35,171 nucleotides of DNA from Limnochordales bacterium. GTDB lineage: Bacteria > Bacillota > Limnochordia > Limnochordales > DUMU01. Below are positions 16,606-25,300 of this stretch, piece after piece. Position 1 is the first letter of the stretch, and each line of letters starts with the position of its first letter. The stretch spans positions 1 through 35,171 of the forward strand of contig JADBKP010000014.1 in NCBI GenBank assembly GCA_014896315.1, written 5' to 3'. The position numbers were made by a program, and so were the translations under genes. The notes beneath the pieces are model-generated. The model searched no databases and was not told where the DNA came from. It saw nothing but the letters and a program-made list of their open reading frames with translations.

Positions 16606-16756
16606 GTGTTGGCAGGCTAGCAGGGCGGTGTGTAGCATTGATGCTGCTAGCGAGGCTGTCACGTGTGCCGTCGACCCCCCGGGGGTTAGCCGGTTACCGG
16701 GGGTCGACTGCAAAATCAGCCGCCACGTACCCGGGTTACCTGGGCTTTTGCCCTTA
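16606..16756 (+). promoter_or_regulatory. CRISPR leader with two hairpins
   Basis: This is the 150 bases before the first repeat. The leader is assigned to this side because the repeats end in ATTGAAA(T/C), which gives the transcript direction, and because degenerate repeats lie at the other end. It contains a strong inverted repeat, GTCGACCCCC at 16670-16679 with GGGGGTCGAC at 16699-16708, and a small perfect hairpin GGGC-TTTT-GCCC at 16743-16754 that nearly touches the first repeat. It is not AT-rich like many leaders. A clear promoter is not seen. Confidence 0.55.
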
Positions 16757-19700
16757 GTTCCAATCGAACCAGTGTGGGATTGAAATTGGGAGGTGGCAGA
16801 GAGTGATCCTATTGCAGCGCCGGTTCCAATCGAACCAGTGTGGGATTGAAATCGTTCCCAATAGCCGACAGTTGAACGGTCTACCCCCAGTTCCAATCGA
16901 ACCAGTGTGGGATTGAAATTTTCTTCTTTTTCAAACTGCTTTACGAATTGGACGAGTTCCAATCGAACCAGTGTGGGATTGAAATGCGGTCGAGCCTGCG
17001 CACGCTGCTCATCGGCGGGAAGTTCCAATCGAACCAGTGTGGGATTGAAATTGTTCAAGCCCAAAAAGTATGCGTTTCATGTACTCTGTTCCAATCGAAC
17101 CAGTGTGGGATTGAAATGACACAACAGGAAGGCTCAGGAGCGATTTTGGGTAGGTTCCAATCGAACCAGTGTGGGATTGAAATGGCAATACCACCGGAAC
17201 AGAATATCCAAGCAGGTAGGTTCCAATCGAACCAGTGTGGGATTGAAATATGGTAGGGGATGAATAGTCCCGTGTCAATAGGGTAAGTTCCAATCGAACC
17301 AGTGTGGGATTGAAATACCATCGCGTTGTCGGACAAGCTTATCCGTACCGAGGGTTCCAATCGAACCAGTGTGGGATTGAAATGCAGTTGGCTGCAATTG
17401 GTATTCTTCACTCCAGGCGTTCCAATCGAACCAGTGTGGGATTGAAATTCAATCCGGCTTACATGCAACAGTGCGCTGAGTCTTGTTCCAATCGAACCAG
17501 TGTGGGATTGAAATTGAGATGTTGCGGGGACAGTTTCGTGAGCTTTATCATGTTCCAATCGAACCAGTGGGGGATTGAAATAGCACGAGCTCAGGCCGCT
17601 CGGTCAAGAATTTCACCAGTTCCAATCGAACCAGTGTGGGATTGAAATAAGGATCTCTTGCAGTCGTTCGCGATTGATCAACGTGTTCCAATCGAACCAG
17701 TGTGGGATTGAAATGGTCGCTGGTGCTCCGCAAACACTACAACGTGCCCTGTTCCAATCGAACCAGTGTGGGATTGAAATGAGAACAGTCTACGAACGTT
17801 ACGGTGCAGCGAACGGAGTTCCAATCGAACCAGTGTGGGATTGAAATTGGTGGAAGCTGTACGTCGCAAGGCGCAAGAAATCGGTTCCAATCGAACCAGT
17901 GTGGGATTGAAATGGTTACTCCTGTTCCCAAACCCCAATGCACCAGAAAGTTCCAATCGAACCAGTGTGGGATTGAAATTCGCCTCCGGGACGGAGACAC
18001 CGATCTTTTCGGCGAGTTCCAATCGAACCAGTGTGGGATTGAAATGGTGCGAACGGGTACCTGGGTCCGGATATGGCGCGGGTTCCAATCGAACCAGTGT
18101 GGGATTGAAATGCCTTCTATAGCCAGCAGCACACCATTCAGGACCGGCCGTTCCAATCGAACCAGTGTGGGATTGAAATGTCGGCGCCGGTGATCGACTC
18201 TGGCTTGCGTACAAGTTCCAATCGAACCAGTGTGGGATTGAAATAAGGGAAGGCCTACACCGTGCGCGGGGCGTATCAGATAGTTCCAATCGAACCAGTG
18301 TGGGATTGAAATCAATGAACCCGCTTCGCCGGTTGCGGGAAGAGAAAGGCGTTCCAATCGAACCAGTGTGGGATTGAAATGGTGAGCTTGCTAGGGGAGG
18401 CGGATAAGCAGTGTGGGTTCCAATCGAACCAGTGTGGGATTGAAATTGCAGAGATGCAATCCACGAGCGCTTACGGAAAACTGTTCCAATCGAACCAGTG
18501 TGGGATTGAAATGTAACCGTCGCGGCCCAGCGCTACGTGTGTTCAACGTTCCAATCGAACCAGTGTGGGATTGAAATGAATACGTCGAGGAGCTCCCAGA
18601 CGAGGTGCTCCTGGTTCCAATCGAACCAGTGTGGGATTGAAATCAAATGAACGATTGCAGCTGGTGGCGTCACCAGTGGGTTCCAATCGAACCAGTGTGG
18701 GATTGAAATGTAGGATCAGGCTCGATGCGGTGAAGGTGCGGTAGTCGTTCCAATCGAACCAGTGTGGGATTGAAATTTTCTTCGTCCAATACCAGGTCAG
18801 CCACGTTATTCCGTTCCAATCGAACCAGTGTGGGATTGAAATTCGCCAATACGGTGAACAAGCTACTGGGCTGGCTTGGTTCCAATCGAACCAGTGTGGG
18901 ATTGAAATCTGACGTATTCAGTCGTGGTAACCGCAACTCTGTCACGTTCCAATCGAACCAGTGTGGGATTGAAATGCCAGCACTGGCGCGGCCTGGCCTG
19001 CGAGGTCGCCGGTTCCAATCGAACCAGTGTGGGATTGAAATCGGCAAGCGCGATGCGCAAGCGCTTGTCCGGCTCGGTTCCAATCGAACCAGTGTGGGAT
19101 TGAAATTATTTCGAGCTGTGGAAGGCGAAGGGGATCATCAGCGTTCCAATCGAACCAGTGTGGGATTGAAATTGACGCATCCGTCCAGCTGTAAATCTTG
19201 CCATCATCGTTCCAATCGAACCAGTGTGGGATTGAAATGGAGCAGCAGTCTCATTCACGCGCGGTTTGGCGGTAGTTCCAATCGAACCAGTGTGGGATTG
19301 AAATTGAGCTCGGCTAGCGTTTCGGCTTCGAACTCCTGCGTTCCAATCGAACCAGTGTGGGATTGAAATTGGCCTTCGCCTGCATCTGGCCCAGAGCGGT
19401 GACGAGTTCCAATCGAACCAGTGTGGGATTGAAATGTGGGCAAGGCGAAACACGATGGGATGTATGATCTCGTTCCAATCGAACCAGTGTGGGGTTGAAA
19501 TGCTATTCATCTTGGCCTGCTTCCTAATGGGAACAGTGTTCCAATCGAACCAGTGTGGGATTGAAATGAGGTTGTAGTCGTCGGGCAGAGAGCCAGCGAC
19601 AAGTTCCAATCGAACCAGTGTGGGATTGAAATTAGAAGTACGGGTCGAGCACTTGGAGCTCGACGGTGTTCCAATCGAACCAGTGTGGGATTGAAATCGT

Positions 19701-20953
19701 TGAGCGACTGCCCTACGCCCAGTGGCAGGCGGGTTCCAATCGAACCAGTGTGGGATTGAAATCCGGAACCCGAGACCGAGGTCGCGGTGCCTGATTCGTT
19801 CCAATCGAACCAGTGTGGGATTGAAATATGTTCCCGTTGTAAATCTGGCCAAGGCCCGGAATCGTTCCAATCGAACCAGTGTGGGATTGAAATGTTGGTG
19901 GTAGAGGAGGCGTGAGCATGGACTGGGCAGGTTCCAATCGAACCAGTGTGGGATTGAAATGACGTGACGCTGCCATCGAGTTACGGTTGGCACAGGGTTC
20001 CAATCGAACCAGTGTGGGATTGAAATCGATTTCAGCAAGTCTCGCATTGACGCTCATTGTTCTAGTTCCAATCGAACCAGTGTGGGATTGAAATCTCGCT
20101 TGACACTAAGTCGCAGCGGCTGTCGTTTGCGTTCCAATCGAACCAGTGTGGGATTGAAATAACTCTGGCAGATCGATGTGGATTAACTGCCCGGCTGGTT
20201 CCAATCGAACCAGTGTGGGATTGAAATCAGGAGGGCGTAGAGCCCAGGAAGGAGGCTACCTGGTTCCAATCGAACCAGTGTGGGATTGAAACGGCTAGAG
20301 CCGGTCTTCTCGTCACCGCCATGAAAGAGTTCCAATCGAACCAGTGTGGGATTGAAACCGATGGGCCGGCGCTGTGCTAGCAGACAATAGCGTCGTTCCA
20401 ATCGAACCAGTGTGGGATTGAAACTTAACCCACGCGCCCGCGATCGTCAACCTGCCGCAGTTCCAATCGAACCAGTGTGGGATTGAAACCGCCGCCCCCG
20501 ACCCCGCGCAGCTTGCCCTGCTGGCAGGTTCCAATCGAACCAGTGTGGGATTGAAATCAGGCTGCCCGTGAGCTGTATTGTGAACGGGTCCCGTGTTCCA
20601 ATCGAACCAGTGTGGGATTGAAACGGGAGATGACAAGGCGTACGATGGAGGCTATCGACAAGTTCCAATCGAACCAGTGTGGGATTGAAACCAGCTCAAA
20701 CGGGATCGGTCCGCCCGTGTCCCGGTGTTCCAATCGAACCATTGTGGGATTGAAACGGTGCTGTTAACACTGCTGAGTTCAAGATGTATCGGTTCCAATC
20801 GAACCAGTGTGGGATTGAAACCAGCTCAAACGGGATCGGTCCGCCCGTGTCCCGGTGTTCCAATCGAACCATTGTGGGATTGAAACGCGTCCGGCGGATC
20901 TGTGAAAGCCGGTCCGCCAGCTGGTTCCAATCGAACCATTGTGGGATTGAAAC
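16757..20953 (+). CRISPR. CRISPR array, 64 repeats and 63 spacers
   Basis: The 30-base repeat starts GTTCCAATCGAACC and ends GTGGGATTGAAAT. I located 64 copies at a pitch of 65-68 bases, giving 63 spacers of 35-38 bases. The ATTGAAA(T/C) end is the 8-base handle typical of type I-A/I-B and many type III arrays. The last base is T in repeats 1-53 and 58 and C in 54-57 and 59-64. Other variants: T to G at repeat 13 (17552-17581), A to G at repeat 42 (19472-19501), and G to T (ACCATTG) at repeats 61, 63 and 64. Degeneration at the right end marks it as the old end, so growth is from the left. No cas genes lie in the window, so the effector must be elsewhere in the genome. The long open frames through the array are by-products of the repeat and are not genes. 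Confidence 0.99.
20692..20886 (+). repeat. Duplicated spacer with its repeat
   Basis: The 35-base spacer at 20692-20726 (starting CAGCTCAAACGGG) recurs exactly at 20822-20856. In both places it is preceded by a normal repeat and followed by one with the ACCATTG variant. A different spacer lies between the two copies. The shared variant shows that the copy arose by recombination within the array and was not acquired a second time. Confidence 0.95.
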
Positions 20954-20995
20954 GCGCATTATCTTGAACACTTTCAAAGGGGAGCAGTGTTCCAC

Positions 20996-21032
20996 AAAAA
21001 AGGACTCCCACCAGCGCTGCCCGGTGGGAGTC
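20996..21032 (-). terminator. Rho-independent terminator of the Gfo/Idh gene
   Basis: On the minus strand a perfect 10-base stem (GACTCCCACC / GGTGGGAGTC, 21003-21012 with 21023-21032) and a 10-base loop is followed by six T (plus-strand A tract at 20996-21001). It ends transcription of the oxidoreductase gene about 50 bases after its stop and so protects the CRISPR array from antisense transcription. Confidence 0.85.
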
Positions 21033-21084
21033 GAGTCTGCAAGGGCCGGTATAGCGTACGGCCCGAATTCAAGGTGACCACGGT

Positions 21085-22149
21085 TCACACTGTCTGGTAT
21101 TGCGGCGTATACTCGGCGGTCCGGTCGACATCGACGGGCACGCCTTCGGCCCGGGCAGAGCGGAGTATGTCGAAGACCATCTTGGCGTCGCCAAATTCCA
21201 TCTCGGGGGTGACGCTGATCGGCTCTTCGCCTACCGCCGCCTTCCAGAAGTTCAGGAACTCGTTGTAGTAACCCCGGTGCGGCCGGAAGTTGATCATCTC
21301 GTGACGCCCGTCCTTATAGAAGATGTTGATCACTCCGCATTCCCGATCCTCAAGGTAGATCTGACCGCCGGTTCCAAAGATGCGCAGCCCGATCAGGGGA
21401 CGCTGGACCTCTTTGCCCTGTACGAAGAAGGAGTAGTGGCCCATAACGCCGGAGTGGAAAACCATGTTCACCTGTATCAGGGAGAACGGTCCGAAATCTT
21501 CCTGTTGCCGCCGCCCGAAGGCGGATACGGTGCGGACCGCGCCGAAAATATGGCGTAAGGCGGCCATGTGGTGGACGCCGGTGTCCAGGAAGATGCCACC
21601 CTCAAACTGCGGGTGTTGCCGCCACTCCCGGTGGGCATAGCTGTCGGGGCCGGTCATCAGTTGCGGGAAGTCGACTGTCTCGTTCTGGATGAAGTAGATG
21701 GGGTCGCCGACCCGCCGCGTCCGGACGAGGTCGCGCAGCAGGTTGACCTCTTCGTTATAACGGTAGTTCTCAGCTATCATGATAGGTACGCCGGCCTGCT
21801 TGGCCAGATCCCTGTGGGCAGCCGCCTCCTCCAATGAACCACCGAGCGGTTTCTCGCAGATGATCGGCTTGCGGGCCGCCGCTACCTGGCGGGTGACCGC
21901 ATAGTTGGCTTCGATAGGTACAATGACATCAAAAGCGTCAATGTCAGGCAACTCGATCATGCGGTGCAGGTCGGTGAAGACGCGGTCGGAGGGAAGGCCG
22001 AGCTTTCGCCCCCATTCCTCAGCCTTGACGTGGTCGACGTCACAGATGGCAACAATCTGAAACTTGTCGTTCAACTCCTGTATAACTGGCAGGTGCAGGC
22101 GTTCGAACGCCAGGCCAGTGCCCACGATACCCAGGCGTATCTGCTTCAC
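21085..22149 (-). CDS. Gfo/Idh/MocA family oxidoreductase
   Basis: A 354-residue NAD(P)-dependent dehydrogenase. The N-terminal Rossmann fold opens with IRLGIVGTGLAFERLHLPV. The family motif is ICEKPLGGSLEEA, where the Lys of EKP is the usual catalytic residue. The C-terminal alpha/beta domain includes GGIFLDTGVHHMAALRHIFG, with the conserved D..H pair. The start chosen is GTG at 22147-22149, with AAAGGGG eight bases before it; the frame stays open to 22227 but that extension has no family similarity. Such enzymes oxidise or reduce sugars, inositols and related compounds, in keeping with the binding proteins and LacI regulator in this window, but the substrate cannot be read here. It is monocistronic, with its own terminator, and divergent from the helicase gene. 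Confidence 0.92.
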   Translation of the reverse strand: MKQIRLGIVGTGLAFERLHLPVIQELNDKFQIVAICDVDHVKAEEWGRKLGLPSDRVFTDLHRMIELPDIDAFDVIVPIEANYAVTRQVAAARKPIICEKPLGGSLEEAAAHRDLAKQAGVPIMIAENYRYNEEVNLLRDLVRTRRVGDPIYFIQNETVDFPQLMTGPDSYAHREWRQHPQFEGGIFLDTGVHHMAALRHIFGAVRTVSAFGRRQQEDFGPFSLIQVNMVFHSGVMGHYSFFVQGKEVQRPLIGLRIFGTGGQIYLEDRECGVINIFYKDGRHEMINFRPHRGYYNEFLNFWKAAVGEEPISVTPEMEFGDAKMVFDILRSARAEGVPVDVDRTAEYTPQYQTV

Positions 22150-22209
22150 CCCATGTTCCCCTTTCGTTCCCGAGGTTACGCGCCTAGCTTTCCCCTGTAC
22201 TGTCGCTTC

Positions 22210-22277
22210 TACATAACCTTCTCTCACCAGAATGTGGCGGCGCTGTGTAACCGTGCTGTGAGGACGCAGGTTATGTA
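22210..22277. promoter_or_regulatory. Inverted repeat pair in divergent promoter region
   Basis: TACATAACCT at 22210-22219 and AGGTTATGTA at 22268-22277 are exact inverse complements, 48 bases apart, between the divergent oxidoreductase and helicase genes. Each arm carries TTATGTA pointing towards its own gene and could be a -10-like element; alternatively the arms are paired sites for one regulator. Confidence 0.45.
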
Positions 22278-22312
22278 AAGCTGACGCAGAAGAGAAACAG
22301 AAAGCAGCTGCA

Positions 22313-25300
22313 GTGGAGTCAGGGACGGGGATAGGGACAGGGATGGGGAACGGTACGGTTATGTTTCACCCGATAGTTGAGGAGTGGTTTGCGGCGCGCT
22401 TTGGCGCTCCCACGCCCCCGCAAGCGGCAGGCTGGCCGGCCATTCAGCAGGGAGAGAACGTCCTGATCGTCGCCCCGACCGGCTCTGGCAAGACGTTTGC
22501 CGGTTTTCTCGTTTTCATCGACCGACTGTTGCGGGAGAGGGAGAGGGAGAGGGAAGGCGAGAGCGCGAGCGATTCCCCGGCCAACCCGCACGGCGGGGGC
22601 GTCCGGGTGGTTTATATCTCACCGCTGCGGGCGCTGGACAACGATATCCACCGGAACCTCACTCCGGCTCTGACGGAAATATCGCAGCTGGCGGAGGCCC
22701 GTCTTCCCGGCTGGCGGCCGCTGCGGGCCGCAGTTCGCACCGGTGATACTTCCCCGGCTGAACGGCGCCGTCAACTCAACCATCCTCCTGATCTGCTGAT
22801 CACCACCCCTGAATCTCTTTTCTTGCTGATGGTTTCACCACGGGGACGGCAGATACTGCGGACGGTCGAAGCAGTGATAGTGGACGAGTTGCATGCCCTG
22901 GCGGCCAACAAACGCGGGGTGCAGCTCGCCCTCACCCTGGAATGGCTCGAATGGTGGACCGCAAAGCCCCTGCAGAGGGTCGGCCTCTCCGCCACCCAGC
23001 GCCCCATCTCGCGCCTTGCGACCTTCTTGGCAGGCAAGCGCCCGGTCACCGTGATCGACACCGGCCTGCGTAAAGGGATGGATCTCGTGGTGGACATACC
23101 CGCCCCCGATCTCGCCGCCGGCCGGACTCCTGAAGGGAGTATCTGGCCGTCCATCTACCGGAAACTTCATCAACTAATAGAGAGTGAACGGCAAGCCGCC
23201 CGTTCCACCCTGGTATTCGTAAACAGCCGGGCGCAAGCAGAAAGAGTGACAGCCCGCCTCAACCAGCTGGCGAGCGAGACCGACCCCGAAGTCGGCCGGC
23301 TTGCTGCCGCCCACCACGGCAGCCTCTCCCGCAACATCCGGGAGAAAGTGGAAAAGAATTTCCAGCGAGGTGAACTGCCGGCGGTGGTCGCCACCGGTTC
23401 ACTCGAGCTGGGGATCGATATAGGATTGGTGGATCTGGTGGTACAGGTCGAATCGCCCCATGCGGTCACCCGGGGGCTGCAACGGGTGGGCCGGGCCGGC
23501 CACCTCTTCGGCGCCCGCAGCCGGGGGGTGATCCTGGCCAAGACCCGGATGGACCTGCTCGAGGCCGCCGTTGTCGGCGAGGCCATCCTCCACGCCGACA
23601 TCGAACCGATCGCCCTTCCCCGCGCACCTCTGGACGTGCTTGCACAACAGGTGGCGGCCATGGTTGCCTGCGATGATTGGTCGGGCGAGGGGCTCTACCG
23701 GCTGGTCAAGCAGGCAGGGCCTTACTTATCGCTGACCCGCAGCGCCTTCCGCAGCGTGCTGCGGCTACTTGCTGGCGGCTTCCGCCATCCGTTGCTGACC
23801 CGTCTCAGGCCGCGGCTTGTTTGGGACGAAGAGGCCGACCTCCTGCGGGGACTGCCGGGAACGCGGCTGGTGGTCCTGCGAGGAAGCGGTACGATTCCCG
23901 ATCGCGGCACATACGCCGTTTACACTGTGAAAGACCGCCGCCATCTGGGCGAACTGGATGAGGAGTTTGTCTTTGAGACGCGCCGGGGTGACGTCGTCCT
24001 GCTCGGCACTACTGCCTGCCGGGTTGAACGGATCGAGAAAGACCGGGTGCTGGTGGAGCCGCTCGGCGGTGCAAAGCAGGCTGCTCCCGCCCTTGTGGCG
24101 CAGGGGACCGGCGAGCGACTGCAGCTGGCGCAAGGACCACTGGTGCGGCTGCCTTTCTGGCGCGGCGAAGGACTGGGAAGGAGCACTTTCCTGGGCTTGC
24201 GGGTCGGTCGTTTCCTGCGCGAGGTCGAGGGCTGGATCAAAGAGAGAGGGGGAAAAGGCGCGCTGTCGTCCGGCGATGCGCAGACCCTCGGCCAGCAACA
24301 TGATCAGCTGGCGGCCGAACTGGCCGCCTGGCTGAAGCGGCGCCTTCCGTTGACCGAAGCGGCCGCTGCCGCGCTGGCCGACCATCTCCTGCGGCAGTAC
24401 GAACGGGTCGGCGCCCTGCCCTCAGACCGTTGCGTGCTGGTAGAAGAGTTTCCGGACGTTAACGGCGACCCGCTGATTGTGATCCATTCGCCCTTTGGCA
24501 GTCGGGTCAACCGGGCCTGGCGGTTGGCGCTGGCCGATGCCCTGGCGGAGCGATGGGGCGTGGAGGCGGAGATTCTGGCAACGGACGACGGCCTGCTCCT
24601 GCGCCTGCCTGGTAACCTGTCCCGTCCTGCCGCCCAACCTTTCCTCCAGCAGCTGGTTCACCTTGTGGGCCCAGATGAGGTAGAGAGCCGGATCTGGCGG
24701 TCTTTGCAGGGAAGCGCACTCCTGGGGTCGGCTTTCCGGGCGGCGGCCGGCCGGGCTTTGCTGCTCTCGCGCGGGTTGGCGGGACGCCGGGTGCCGCTCT
24801 GGCTGCAGCGCCTCCAGGCTCAGGATCTCTGGGAAGCCACCCGCCATTTCGCGGATTTCCCTATCATGCTTGAGGCCGTCCGGGAAGTCTTCCAGGAGAA
24901 TCTGGATGTTCCTGCTTTGCGGGCGGTGCTGCACGGTATCGAACGGGGGAGGATCCGGGTCGTGCCGGTTGTCAGCCGGTACCCCACGCCTTTCACCGCC
25001 GGTCTGCTTTTTGACTATGCCGGTGCTTTCATCTACGACACCGATGAACCGCGCGCGGCCGCTTCGGCCCGCCCGGGGGTGGCCCGGGAGATCAGTTGGG
25101 TTCAGGGGACTCTGGCCCTGACCGGCGGCGACCTGCGCTCCCTGCTCGACCAGGAGGTGCTGGAGGAGCTCAGGGCGGAGATGGGGCAGGAGCGGGCAGG
25201 GGAAGGGGAAGAGGAAGCGACAGGGGCAAGGGCAGAGCCAGGGGCAGGGCCGGGGGCAGGGCCAGCGGCAGGGCCAGGGGCAAGGGCGATGGCAGGGGCA

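Noticed and set aside
16948-20742. Many open frames of 60-313 codons running through the array on both strands
   Set aside because: They consist of the translated repeat (FQSNQCGIE, SNRTSVGLK, FNPTLVRLE and similar) joined by spacer codons and follow from the repeat length. They are not genes.
20989-20994. A 65th repeat
   Set aside because: Only the first six bases (GTTCCA) remain, so it was not counted as a repeat and is treated as a remnant.
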